From NCBI RefSeq assembly GCF_006538725.1, contig NZ_BJLQ01000006.1:82076-146075 (forward strand): 64,000 nucleotides of DNA, written 5' to 3'. The stretch's first letter is position 1; the number at the start of each line of letters is the position of its first letter. Of this stretch, positions 16,048 to 25,799 are shown in pieces. The position numbers were made by a program, and so were the translations under genes. Source of the stretch: Cellulomonas gelida. Lineage in GTDB: Bacteria; Actinomycetota; Actinomycetes; Actinomycetales; Cellulomonadaceae. The notes under the pieces were generated by a model. The model searched no databases. It saw only the letters and a program-made list of their open reading frames with translations, and had not been told where the DNA came from.

Positions 16048-17049
16048 ATGACCTTGTCGCCCGACGACGGCTCGGCCGGACCCGAGCGCGACGACGGTGG
16101 CCGACGGGTCGGTGCCCCTGCGCACCACGCCGCGCCGCTCACGGTGGCGGCGGTCGCCGCGCGCCTCGGCGTCGCGCCCGCGACGCTGCGGACGTGGGAC
16201 CGCCGGTACGGGCTCGGGCCGTCCGAACGGTCGGCCGGCTCGCACCGGCGCTACTCGGCGGCCGACGTCGAGCGCCTCCTGGTCATGCGGCGGCTCACGC
16301 TCGACGGTGTCGCGCCCGGTGATGCGGCACGGCTCGCGAGCGTCGCGGACGTCGAGGTGCCCGAGGGAGGGTCCGGAGGGAGCCTCGCGGCCCGACCGAC
16401 GGGGACCCTCGCGGGCGCGTCGCGCGCCGTCGTCACCCCGACCGCGCTCGTCGACGCCGCGCTCGCGGGCGACGCCGCGGCCTGCCGGGACATCGTGACG
16501 ATCCCGCCCGGCGCCGGGACCGTCGAGCTCGAGCGGTGGTGGACCGACCTGCTCGAGCCTGCGCTCACCGAGCTCGGGCGGCGCACGGTCGTCGACCGGC
16601 CCGGCGCGGACGCCGCGCTCACCGTGCGCGCCGCGGCGGTCGAGGCGCTGCGCGCGTGGCTGCCGCCCGCGCCGCGCGACCGCGGAGTCGTCCTCGTCCT
16701 CGTGCCCGGGGGGCAGGAGCGGCCCCTGCTCGTCCACGCGCTGACCGCGGCGCTCGTCGCGGCGGGGATCGACGCGCGCGCGGTGGGCGGGCCGACGAGC
16801 GTGCACCACGCGCTCGAGCTCGTCGTGATGACGCGGCCGTCGGCGGTCGTGACCGTCTCGCGCCGCGCCGAGGTGGACCTGTCGCCGGTCGCCGAGATCG
16901 CGCGCGCACACCCGACCCTCGCGCAGTTCGTCATGCTGCCGGACGGGGCGCCGGCCGTGCCCGCGGGCTCGTCGGTGGCGCGCTCGCGCACGTTCCGCGG
17001 GCTCCTGCACGAGGTGCTGGCGGTCGCGGCAAGTCCGCCGAACGGGTGA
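16048..17049 (+). CDS. MerR-family regulator with degenerate CarH-like C-terminal domain
   Basis: This 333-residue protein starts with a MerR HTH: LTVAAVAARLGVAPATLRTWDRRYGL, then SAGSHRRYSAADVERLLVMRRL. The rest looks like the helical and Rossmann-like halves of B12-binding photoreceptor-type regulators (WWTDLLEPALTELGRRTV, then VVLVLVPGGQERPLLVHALTAAL). The cobalamin-ligating His motif is absent; GGQERPLLV stands where E/D-x-H-x2-G is expected. It may sense something else or only dimerise. A CAGAAT hexamer 6 bases before the ATG suggests leaderless transcription. A MerR gene also occurs near bldM in other actinobacteria. Confidence 0.82.
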   Translation: MTLSPDDGSAGPERDDGGRRVGAPAHHAAPLTVAAVAARLGVAPATLRTWDRRYGLGPSERSAGSHRRYSAADVERLLVMRRLTLDGVAPGDAARLASVADVEVPEGGSGGSLAARPTGTLAGASRAVVTPTALVDAALAGDAAACRDIVTIPPGAGTVELERWWTDLLEPALTELGRRTVVDRPGADAALTVRAAAVEALRAWLPPAPRDRGVVLVLVPGGQERPLLVHALTAALVAAGIDARAVGGPTSVHHALELVVMTRPSAVVTVSRRAEVDLSPVAEIARAHPTLAQFVMLPDGAPAVPAGSSVARSRTFRGLLHEVLAVAASPPNG

Positions 17050-17179
17050 AGTCTGGGCCGTTCGGCGGCGGCCGGGCAGGGGGAATTGCGCCGGTGTCCG
17101 ACCGGCTCAATTCGCCCAGAGGGCCGCACCGGGCCACGAAGCGCCCGTGCGTCGGCGCCCGCTCGCGCTTGGGAGCCGC

Positions 17180-17207
17180 TAACGTCGCACTTCCGAGTGG
17201 CCGATAG
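17180..17207 (+). promoter_or_regulatory. Candidate sigma-28/WhiG-type promoter of the bldM-like gene
   Basis: TAAC at 17180-17183, 16 bases, then GCCGATAG at 17200-17207 is close to the TAAA-N15/16-GCCGATAA consensus of the FliA/WhiG sigma group. TAACGT at 17180-17185 could instead be an ordinary -10. The 5' leader would be about 40 bases and ends with AGAAGGAGG. Confidence 0.4.
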
Positions 17208-17251
17208 CACAACGAAGGCCCGAGGGGGAACACCCGCAGAAGGAGGACGCG

Positions 17252-17923
17252 ATGGCAGGGGTGGTCGTCTGTCACGCCTCGACCGCAGTACGCGAGCGAC
17301 TGGTCGTGACGTCGATCGGAGTGCCGACGCTCAGCCCTGTGCGTGCGGCGGCGACGGTCGACGAGCTGCTCGCGCACGCGCGCCGCGTCCCGCCGACGGT
17401 CGTGCTGCTCGACGCGCACATCCCGGCGCCCGGAGCGGGGGAGGCCATCCGCCGTCTGCGCGCCGTCGCGCCCGGTGTCGCCGTGGTCCTGCTCGCGCAG
17501 CCTGACGACTCGGCCGCGCTCGACCGGGCGCTCGCGCTCGGGGCCCGGGGCTTCCTCGCGCCCGACGTCGGCCGCGCCGAGCTCTCGGCCGTCGCCGCGC
17601 ACGTCCTGGCGAGCCCCGTGCTCGCCGGTGCGCAGCGCGCGGTCGTCGACGTGCCCCGTCCGTCGCTGCCGTCGTCGGGCACGCAGGCCGACGTCAGTGA
17701 GGTGCCCGAGGAGCCCGCACGTCCCGCCGTCACGCTCACGAAGCGTGAGATCGAGGTCCTGGTGGGGATGAGCAACGGCCGGTCGAACGCGCAGATCGGC
17801 GCCGAGCTGTTCCTCTCGGAGGACACGGTCAAGACGCACGCGCGGCGCCTGTTCCGCAAGCTCGGCGCCAACGACCGTGCCCAGGCGGTGGCCATCGGGC
17901 TGCGCGGCGGGCTGATCCGCTGA
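17252..17923 (+). CDS. BldM-like orphan response regulator (LuxR/NarL type)
   Basis: The 223-residue protein has an atypical receiver (Asp54 in VVLLDAHIPAPG is kept, but the acidic pocket near residues 8-9 is HA and the usual Lys is missing in GFLAPD) and a LuxR HTH, TLTKREIEVLVGMSNGRSNA then AELFLSEDTVKTHARRLFRK. The HTH is very close to BldM of Streptomyces, and its place between whiD-like and guaB is the BldM locus. BldM controls aerial development there with WhiI; here the organism is probably non-sporulating. Phosphorylation-independent action is likely. It has no kinase beside it. ATG 17252 follows AGAAGGAGG. Confidence 0.88.
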   Translation: MAGVVVCHASTAVRERLVVTSIGVPTLSPVRAAATVDELLAHARRVPPTVVLLDAHIPAPGAGEAIRRLRAVAPGVAVVLLAQPDDSAALDRALALGARGFLAPDVGRAELSAVAAHVLASPVLAGAQRAVVDVPRPSLPSSGTQADVSEVPEEPARPAVTLTKREIEVLVGMSNGRSNAQIGAELFLSEDTVKTHARRLFRKLGANDRAQAVAIGLRGGLIR

Positions 17924-17934
17924 CCCACTCCTGA

Positions 17935-19572
<1,638 letters not shown>

Positions 19573-19590
19573 GTCCTCCCGCACCACGTC

Positions 19591-19626
19591 CGACGGCGAC
19601 CGTCCCCTGTGGGGCGGTCGCCGTCG
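19591..19626 (+). terminator. Terminator after guaB
   Basis: A 12-bp perfect stem (CGACGGCGACCG and its complement) is extended inside by CCCC/GGGG around a TGT loop. Confidence 0.8.
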
Positions 19627-19695
19627 GCACTTCTCGGTGTCACGCGGGACGCGCTCCCTGAACGATTCAGCCATGGGCCGGGCGTCGGCCTCCTC

Positions 19696-19751
19696 GATAA
19701 CGTTCTCCACCTCGAAGTCGCCTGACCGGTAGGCGCCATGTGAGCGCTCAC
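19696..19751 (+). promoter_or_regulatory. Two LacI-type operator candidates upstream of the CBM2 esterase
   Basis: GTGAGCGCTCAC at 19740-19751 is a perfect 12-bp palindrome sharing the GAGCGCTC core with CelR/CebR operators (TGGGAGCGCTCCCA) of cellulolytic actinobacteria. GATAACGTTCTC at 19696-19707 is an imperfect palindrome with the AACGTT core of other LacI-family sites. Both precede the start at 19818. Control by cello-oligosaccharides is an inference. Confidence 0.55.
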
Positions 19752-19817
19752 CGGCCAGATCGAGCGGCAGTCCCTCGCACGCAGCGGTGCGGCGCGTGCG
19801 CGACCGAAGGAGCAGCC

Positions 19818-21095
19818 ATGCGCGTTGGACGATCACCCGGACGACGAGTGGGGGCGGCGCTGCTGGCGACGTTCGCCCTGCTGCTCGGGTCCCTGACAGC
19901 AGCGGCGCCGGTAAGCGCCGCGACCACGAGCGGGTGCGGCACGTCGCCCACGCTCTCCACGGGTCAGCACTCGATCACGAGCGGGGGGACCACCCGTTCG
20001 TTCCGGCTCGACGTCCCCTCCGGGTACGACCGCAACCGCCCGTACCGGCTCGTCGTCGGGCTGCACTGGTGGCACGGGACGTCGAACGACGTCGTCAACG
20101 AGAACTACTACGGGCTCAAGCCGCTCGCCGGCGACAGCACGATCTTCGTGGCGCCCCAGGGCATCGACAACGCCTGGCCCAACTCCAACGGCCGTGACCT
20201 GACGTTCATCGACGACGTGCTCAAGCGGGTCGAGTCGACGTTGTGCGTCGACACGACCCAGCGGTTCGCGCTCGGCTTCAGCTACGGCGGTGGCATGAGC
20301 AACGCGATCGCGTGCGCGCGTGCGGACGTGTTCCGCGGCGTGGCGATCCTCAACGGCGCCGAGCTCAGCGGGTGCGCGGGCGGGACGCAGCCGATCGCGT
20401 TCCTCGGGTCGCACGGGGTGAGCGACGACGTGCTCAACATCTCGATGGGCCGGTCGCTGCGTGACCGCGCGCTGCGCAACAACGGCTGCCAGGCACAGTC
20501 CGCGCCCGAGCCGTCACCCGGCAGCGGCACGCACACGCGCACCGCGTACTCGTGCCGCGACGGCTTCCCCGTCGTCTGGCTCGCGTTCGACGGCGGGCAC
20601 GCGTGGGCCGCGCGGGACCGCAACCAGGGACAGTCCTGGGTCCCGGGCGAGGTGTGGAGCTTCTTCACGGCGCTGAGGTCGACGACGACGACACCGACGC
20701 CCACGCCGACCCCGACGCCCACGCCGACCCCCACTCCGACTCCCACCCCGACCCCGACGCCGAGCCCGTCGGCCACGGCCACGACGCCGCCACCCGCGGG
20801 CGCCGGGTGCACGGCGACGTACCGCACGATCAACTCCTGGCCCGGAGGTTTCCAGGGGGAGGTCACGGTCACGGCGGGGTCCGCCGCGCTGAGCGGCTGG
20901 ACGGTCACGTGGGACCTGGCCGCCGGGCAGGGCCTGTCCCAGCTGTGGGGTGGCACCTCGAGCGTGAGCGGGTCACGCGTGACGGCGGCGAACGCAGCGT
21001 GGAACGGCTCGCTCGCACCGGCAGGTGCGACGACCCTCGGGTTCATCGGCACGGGCTCCCCGAGCACGCCGGCAGTGGCGTGCGCGGGACGGTGA
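19818..21095 (+). CDS. Secreted CE1-type esterase with C-terminal CBM2
   Basis: The 425-residue protein has a Sec signal (RRVGAALLATFALLLGSLTAAAPVSAA region), an alpha/beta-hydrolase of the PHB depolymerase/feruloyl esterase type, a Thr-Pro linker (about 290-330) and a CBM2 (340-425). The nucleophile is Ser155 in GFSYGGG; likely acid Asp203 (GVSDD) and His261 (FDGGHAW). The CBM2 shows CTATYRTINSWPGGFQGEV, GWTVTWDL, AAWNGSLAP and a closing Cys. Such enzymes release feruloyl or acetyl groups from plant cell-wall xylan while anchored to cellulose. ATG 19818 has AAGGAG upstream. It sits between guaB and guaB3, which are close together in other actinobacteria, and has its own operators. Confidence 0.92.
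   Translation: MRVGRSPGRRVGAALLATFALLLGSLTAAAPVSAATTSGCGTSPTLSTGQHSITSGGTTRSFRLDVPSGYDRNRPYRLVVGLHWWHGTSNDVVNENYYGLKPLAGDSTIFVAPQGIDNAWPNSNGRDLTFIDDVLKRVESTLCVDTTQRFALGFSYGGGMSNAIACARADVFRGVAILNGAELSGCAGGTQPIAFLGSHGVSDDVLNISMGRSLRDRALRNNGCQAQSAPEPSPGSGTHTRTAYSCRDGFPVVWLAFDGGHAWAARDRNQGQSWVPGEVWSFFTALRSTTTTPTPTPTPTPTPTPTPTPTPTPTPSPSATATTPPPAGAGCTATYRTINSWPGGFQGEVTVTAGSAALSGWTVTWDLAAGQGLSQLWGGTSSVSGSRVTAANAAWNGSLAPAGATTLGFIGTGSPSTPAVACAGR
20690..20763 (+). repeat. Thr-Pro codon repeat (linker)
   Basis: Alternating ACS-CCS codons encode about 13 Thr-Pro pairs, a flexible and often glycosylated linker between catalytic and binding domains. Synonymous changes break perfect DNA repetition, so this is an old, selected repeat. 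Confidence 0.9.
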
Positions 21096-21128
21096 CCGGC
21101 GCAGGCTGACGTCGGCACCGCACGGGGT

Positions 21129-21178
21129 CGTCGTCCGCGTCCGGGTCGGCGCGGACGACGGCCCGTGCCGACCCGGAC
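21129..21178. terminator. Overlapping hairpins between convergent genes
   Basis: Two competing stems are possible: CGTCGTCCGC (21129-21138) with its complement at 21151-21160, and GTCCGGGTCGGC (21139-21150) with its complement at 21167-21178. Position between convergent genes suggests a bidirectional terminator. Confidence 0.55.
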
Positions 21179-21213
21179 GACGACCCGGACGAGTCAGGCA
21201 GTGTGGCGCCCCG

Positions 21214-21963
21214 TCAGGGTGCGGTGAGTGCCGCCGCCGGAGCGGGGACCACCATGAGTGCGTCGAGCACGGACTGCGCAGCCTCCGCGGCCTTCCGGGC
21301 GTGGTAGGCGGCGCGCCAGGCCGCGACGGCGACGTGCTGCCGGTCGTGCAGGTCCTGCGGGTCGGCGGCGGCCAACGCGGGCGACGAGGCGATCACGCGC
21401 TCGAGGACGTCGAGCGTCGCGAGCGCGTCGGCGTCGGCGGTGTGCAGCAGCCCGGTGACCACGTCGTGGTGCTCGCACAGGTCCACGAGCCGGCGCCCGC
21501 CCTCGCGCGCGGGGTCCGCCATGCGGTCGAGGACCATCGGGTCCAGCACGGGGCGGACCGGTCCGCCGAGGCGCTCCGGCAGCGTGGGCAGACCGTGGCG
21601 CTCGAGCTCGGCGTCGAGGACCGCGAGGTCGAAGTCGGCGTTGTAGGCCACGAGCGCCGAGCCGCTCAGGAGCGCGGCGGCGATCTCGCCGGCGATCTCG
21701 TCGAGCGCGGGTCCTGGGGCCGTGCCGTGCGTGCGCACGTGCGCGGTCGTCAGGCCGTGGATGGAGCCCGCCGCCTCGGGGATCTCGACGCCCGGGTCGA
21801 TCAGCCACGTGCGCACGTGGCTCCCGGTGGTGTCGCGCCGCACGAGCGCCGCGCTCACCACCCGGTCCCGCCGGACGTCGATGCCCGTGGTCTCGGTGTC
21901 GAACCCCAGCAGGGAGACCTGGTGCAGTCTCGCGAGCGGGGACCCTCTCGTGGTGCCGTCCAT
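21214..21963 (-). CDS. DnaQ-like 3'-5' exonuclease (DEDDh)
   Basis: A 249-residue DEDD-family exonuclease. Motif I is LLGFDTETTG, motif II LVAYNADFDLAVLD and motif III near HTADADALATLDVL, giving the metal-binding acidic residues and the His. SIHGLTTAHVRTHG is the usual link between them. It resembles the epsilon proofreading subunit but as a stand-alone protein, as in RNase T or many actinobacterial exonucleases. ATG 21963 has GATGCT six bases upstream. It is divergent from guaB3. Confidence 0.9.
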   Translation of the reverse strand: MDGTTRGSPLARLHQVSLLGFDTETTGIDVRRDRVVSAALVRRDTTGSHVRTWLIDPGVEIPEAAGSIHGLTTAHVRTHGTAPGPALDEIAGEIAAALLSGSALVAYNADFDLAVLDAELERHGLPTLPERLGGPVRPVLDPMVLDRMADPAREGGRRLVDLCEHHDVVTGLLHTADADALATLDVLERVIASSPALAAADPQDLHDRQHVAVAAWRAAYHARKAAEAAQSVLDALMVVPAPAAALTAP

Positions 21964-22110
21964 CGGCGCAGCATCCCATCGCGCACCCACACGGCCGGGC
22001 ACCGACACCGCCGGACCTGCCGGACATCGGCAGTGCCGCACGCCGTGACCTCACGCCACACGGCCCACCCGGATCGCGAACGCGCGACGCGACCCGTGAG
22101 CCCGCGCCGG

Positions 22111-22116
22111 TAGGCT
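22111..22116 (+). promoter_or_regulatory. -10 hexamer of guaB3
   Basis: TAGGCT ends six bases before the GTG start. The 159-base gap also contains the promoter of the divergent exonuclease. Confidence 0.55.
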
Positions 22117-22122
22117 CGTCGG

Positions 22123-23247
22123 GTGAGCAACGAGATCGAGATCGGCCGCGGCAAGCGCGGAAGGCGCGCCTACTCCTTCGACGACATCGCGGTGGTGCCC
22201 TCGCGGCGCACGCGTGACCCGCAGGACGTGTCCGTCGGCTGGCAGATCGACGCCTACCACTTCGACCTCCCGGTCGTCGCCGCACCCATGGACTCGGTGA
22301 TGAGCCCGGCCACCGCGGTCGCGCTCGGGAACCTCGGCGGACTGGGCGTGCTCGACCTCGAGGGCCTGTGGACGCGCTACGACGACCCCACGCCGTACCT
22401 CACCGAGATCGCCGCGCTCGATCCGGCCCGCGCGACCGCGCGCATGCAGGAGATCTACTCCGCCCCGATCCAGCCCGAGCTCATCACGGCCCGGCTCAAG
22501 GAGATCCGCGCCGCCGGCGTGACGGTCGCGGGTGCGCTGTCCCCGCAGCGCACGCAGGAGCACTGGCGCACCGTGGTCGACGCGGGCGTCGACCTGTTCG
22601 TCATCCGCGGCACCACGGTGTCCGCCGAGCACGTCTCGGGCAACGCCGAGCCGCTCAACCTCAAGCGCTTCATCTACGAGCTCGACGTGCCCGTGATCGT
22701 CGGCGGCGCGTCCACGTACACCGCGGCGCTGCACCTCATGCGTACGGGTGCGGCGGGCGTGCTCGTCGGGTTCGGCGGTGGCGCCGCGCACACGACGCGC
22801 GTCTCGCTGGGCATCCACGCGCCGATGGCGACGGCCGTCGCGGACGTCGCGGCCGCACGCCGCGACTACCTCGACGAGTCGGGTGGCCGCTACGTGCACG
22901 TCATCGCGGACGGCGGCGTCGGCCGCTCGGGCGACCTCGTCAAGGCGATCGCGTGCGGCGCGGACGCGGTGATGCTCGGGGCCGCGCTCGCGCGTGCGAA
23001 CGAGGCGCCGGGCCGCGGGTTCCACTGGGGTCCCGAGGCGCACCACTCGCACCTGCCGCGCGGCGAGCGGGTCGAGGTCGGCACCTCCGGCACGCTCGAG
23101 CAGATCCTGTTCGGCCCGGGTCACACCGCCGACGGGACGCTCAACGTGATCGGCGCGCTGCGCCGCGCGATGGCGACGACGGGCTACTCCGACCTCAAGG
23201 AGTTCCAGCGCGTCGAGGTCGTGCTCTCGCCGTACCAGCCGCGCTGA
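22123..23247 (+). CDS. guaB3: GuaB3-family IMP dehydrogenase-related protein
   Basis: This 374-residue protein keeps the IMPDH barrel (SFDDIAVVPSRRTRDPQDVS, APMDSVMSPATAVALGN, VIADGGVGRSGDLVKAI, GADAVMLGAAL) but has no CBS domains. At the catalytic-loop position IMPDH has GSICTTR; this protein has GGGAAHTTR, so His223 replaces the catalytic Cys seen as Cys316 in guaB here. Cyanobacterial GuaB3 with Cys is reported as an active IMPDH; the Cys-less form should not form the E-XMP thioester. Its role is unknown. It lies near guaB as in other actinobacteria. Confidence 0.93.
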   Translation: MSNEIEIGRGKRGRRAYSFDDIAVVPSRRTRDPQDVSVGWQIDAYHFDLPVVAAPMDSVMSPATAVALGNLGGLGVLDLEGLWTRYDDPTPYLTEIAALDPARATARMQEIYSAPIQPELITARLKEIRAAGVTVAGALSPQRTQEHWRTVVDAGVDLFVIRGTTVSAEHVSGNAEPLNLKRFIYELDVPVIVGGASTYTAALHLMRTGAAGVLVGFGGGAAHTTRVSLGIHAPMATAVADVAAARRDYLDESGGRYVHVIADGGVGRSGDLVKAIACGADAVMLGAALARANEAPGRGFHWGPEAHHSHLPRGERVEVGTSGTLEQILFGPGHTADGTLNVIGALRRAMATTGYSDLKEFQRVEVVLSPYQPR

Positions 23248-23263
23248 CCCGGCGCGCGACGGG

Positions 23264-23791
23264 TCAGCGGGGCGCAGGCCCGCGGTCGTCGTCGTCGTCG
23301 AGGCGGTCGTCGAGCCGCGCGTAGAGCAGGGCGTGGACCTGCTCGACGCGCGGGATGTCGTCGAACTCGAGCGGGTCGTCGGAGGCGGACTCGACGATCA
23401 GCGTCCCCGTCCGCAGGATCCGGTCGATCAGCCCGTGCCGGAACTGCACGCTGTTGATGCGCAGCACCGGGATGTCGATGCCCGAGCGCGTGATCACGCC
23501 CTGGCGGAACATCACGCGCTTGTCGGTGATGACGAAGTGCGTCGTGCGCCAGCTGACGAACTTCACGACGAACCAGGCGAAGGCTGCGAGCCACACCACG
23601 CCCGCCGCGACGCCGACGACCGTCGCGGTCGAGTCGGCCACGGTGTCGCCGGTCGACCAGAGCAGCCCCCAGGCGGCGAGCGCGGTCACGACGAGGAGCA
23701 CCAGACCCGGCCCGATGAGCGCCTTGATGTGCGGGTGCTTGTGCACCACGACCACCTCGTCGTCGGTCAGCACGTCCATCGGGTATGCCAC
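23264..23791 (-). CDS. PH domain-containing membrane protein
   Basis: The 175-residue protein has an N-terminal VLTDDEVVVVHKHPHIKAL, two membrane helices (LIGPGLVLLVVTALAAWGLL and VVGVAAGVVWLAAFAWFVV), then a bacterial PH domain: TTHFVITDKRVMFRQGVITR, IDIPVLRINSVQ, GTLIVESAS. The C-terminus is Asp/Arg-rich. YdbT-like proteins of this form are widespread and of unknown role. GTG 23791 has AGGAGG upstream and is preferred to ATG 23779. Confidence 0.85.
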   Translation of the reverse strand: MAYPMDVLTDDEVVVVHKHPHIKALIGPGLVLLVVTALAAWGLLWSTGDTVADSTATVVGVAAGVVWLAAFAWFVVKFVSWRTTHFVITDKRVMFRQGVITRSGIDIPVLRINSVQFRHGLIDRILRTGTLIVESASDDPLEFDDIPRVEQVHALLYARLDDRLDDDDDRGPAPR

Positions 23792-23892
23792 GGGTCCTCC
23801 TCGCGCGTCGTCGTCGTGCGCAGCATCCCACGCCGCGGGCGGGGCGTGGGCCGGGTGCCGACCTGACGGGCGCGAACGGGTGAACGAGCAGG

Positions 23893-24744
23893 TCAGACAG
23901 TGATCTCGCGCAACCGACGCGGCGAGCCGTCGGTCGCGTGGTGCCGTCCGACGGGCACGACGAGCGGCGTGCCGGAGACCGGGTCCGCGATGACCTGCGC
24001 GGTCATCCCGAACACATCGGCGACGAGCTCGGGCGTCACCACGTCGGCCGGTGGGCCCTGGGCGACCAGGCGCCCCTCGCGCAGCGCGACGAGGTGGTCG
24101 GTGTACCGCGCGGCGAGGTTGAGGTCGTGCAGCACCATGACGATCGTCGTGCCGCGCGAGCGGTTGAGGTCGGTGAGCAGGTCGAGGACCTCGACCTGGT
24201 GCGCGACGTCCAGGAACGTCGTCGGCTCGTCGAGCAGGAGCACGTCGGTCTCCTGCGCGAGGGCCATCGCGATCCACACGCGCTGGCGCTGCCCGCCGGA
24301 GAGCTCGTCGACGGGCCGGTCGGCGAGGTCGAGGATGTCGGTCGCGGCGAGCGCGGTCTGCACCGCGACCTCGTCCTGCTCCGTCCAGCGGCGGAACCAG
24401 CCCTGGTGCGGGTAGCGCCCGCGCCCCACGAGGTCCGCGACCGCGATGCCCTCGGGGCTCACGGGCGTCTGGGGGAGCAGGCCGAGCACGGTGGCGACCT
24501 CGCGCGAGCCGATCGCGTCGATCGGCCGGCCGTCGAGCAGCACGCGGCCCGCCTTGACCTTGAGGAGTCGGGCCATGGCGCGCAGCAGCGTGGACTTGCC
24601 GCACGCGTTGGCGCCGACGATCGTCGTGATCTTCCCCGAGGGGATCTCGAGCGTCATGTCGTGCACGACGACGCGGTCCTCGTACCCGATCGTGGCCGCC
24701 TCGACGGCGAGCGTGTGCACGGTGTTCTGCGACGGGCCGGTCAC
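23893..24744 (-). CDS. Iron-siderophore ABC transporter ATP-binding protein (FepC-like)
   Basis: The 283-residue ATPase has Walker A GANACGKST (44-52), signature [10 protein letters not shown] (146-155), Walker B LLLDEPTTFLD and H-loop MVLHDLNLAARY. LLPQTPVSPEGIAVADLVGRG is typical of FecE/FepC. It drives uptake of ferric siderophore with the two permeases and binding protein upstream. The GTG at 24744 overlaps the permease stop (GTGA). Last gene of the operon. Confidence 0.93.
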   Translation of the reverse strand: MTGPSQNTVHTLAVEAATIGYEDRVVVHDMTLEIPSGKITTIVGANACGKSTLLRAMARLLKVKAGRVLLDGRPIDAIGSREVATVLGLLPQTPVSPEGIAVADLVGRGRYPHQGWFRRWTEQDEVAVQTALAATDILDLADRPVDELSGGQRQRVWIAMALAQETDVLLLDEPTTFLDVAHQVEVLDLLTDLNRSRGTTIVMVLHDLNLAARYTDHLVALREGRLVAQGPPADVVTPELVADVFGMTAQVIADPVSGTPLVVPVGRHHATDGSPRRLREITV

Positions 24745-25799
24745 AGGCTTCCTCCCGAACGGTTGGTCCTGGCCAGCAGCCAGAGCAGGTAAGGCGCACC
24801 CAGGACGCCCGTCACGACGCCCACGGGGAACCGTGCGACGAGCAGGTGCTGGCCCGTGAAGTCCCCGACCAGGACGAGCAGCGCGCCGACGAGTGCGGCC
24901 GGGACGAGCAACGAGCCCGTGCCGCGCACGAGGCGGTGCGCGATCGGGCCGGACAGGAACGCGACGAACGCGATCGGCCCGGCGGCGGCCGTGGCGACCG
25001 CGACCATCGCGACCGCGACGACCAGCAGCGCCAGCCGGGCGCGGTCGGGGCGGACGCCGAGCGCTGCCGCGGCGTCGTCGCCGAGCTGCAGCGCGGTCAG
25101 GCGACGCGACAGGACGAGCAGCGTCGGGACCAGCACCGCCATCGCGAGCGCGAGCGGGCCCACCCCGGGCCAGAACGCGGAGTTGAGGCTGCCCGTGAGC
25201 CAGCGCAGCGCCTCGTTCGCGTCGTACACGCCCGCGCGGGTCATGGCGTAGCTGATCACCGAGTCGAGCATCGCGCCCACTGCGATGCCGATGAGGATGA
25301 GGCGCGCGCCCTGCACGCCGCGCCGCCACGACAGCGCGTAGATCGCTCCGGCCACGGCGACGCCCGCGACGACGGCGACACCCGCCAGCACCGCCCCGCT
25401 GAGCCCGAGCACCGTGATCGCGAGGACCGCGGCGGCGCTCGACCCGGCGCTGATGCCGATGATGTCGGGGCTCGCGAGCGGGTTGCGCAGCATCGTCTGG
25501 AACACGACCCCGCCCATGCCGAAGCCGAGGCCGACGAGCAGCCCCGTGAGCAGGCGCGGCAGGCGCAGCGACTCGATGGTGAAGCTCGCGCCCGGGACCT
25601 GCTCGCCCAGCAGGACGCGCAGCACCTCGAGCGGGCTGTACGACCGCTCGCCGATGCACAGCGTCACGACCGCGACCGCGAGCAGCGCGCCCACGAGCAC
25701 CGCGACGACCGTGCGCCGGCGCCGCGCGCGGGCGCGGCGGCCCGCGGCGACGACCCCGCCGGCGAGCGGCACGTCGGGACGGTCGAGCACGGCGGTCAC
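24741..25799 (-). CDS. Iron-siderophore ABC permease, FecCD family (second)
   Basis: A 352-residue FecCD permease with about nine or ten membrane helices. Typical stretches are RLPRLLTGLLVGLGFGMGGV, FQTMLRNPLASPDIIGISAG, and late GPIAFVAFLSGPIAHRLVRG, followed by PVGVVTGVLGAPYLLWLL. It pairs with the other permease to form the channel. Its GTG start overlaps the upstream permease stop. Confidence 0.92.
   Translation of the reverse strand: MTAVLDRPDVPLAGGVVAAGRRARARRRRTVVAVLVGALLAVAVVTLCIGERSYSPLEVLRVLLGEQVPGASFTIESLRLPRLLTGLLVGLGFGMGGVVFQTMLRNPLASPDIIGISAGSSAAAVLAITVLGLSGAVLAGVAVVAGVAVAGAIYALSWRRGVQGARLILIGIAVGAMLDSVISYAMTRAGVYDANEALRWLTGSLNSAFWPGVGPLALAMAVLVPTLLVLSRRLTALQLGDDAAAALGVRPDRARLALLVVAVAMVAVATAAAGPIAFVAFLSGPIAHRLVRGTGSLLVPAALVGALLVLVGDFTGQHLLVARFPVGVVTGVLGAPYLLWLLARTNRSGGSL

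Noticed and set aside
20690..20763. Repeated ACGCCGACC-type units, considered as a CRISPR or regulatory repeat
   Set aside because: They are codons of a Thr-Pro linker inside an open frame, with no spacers.
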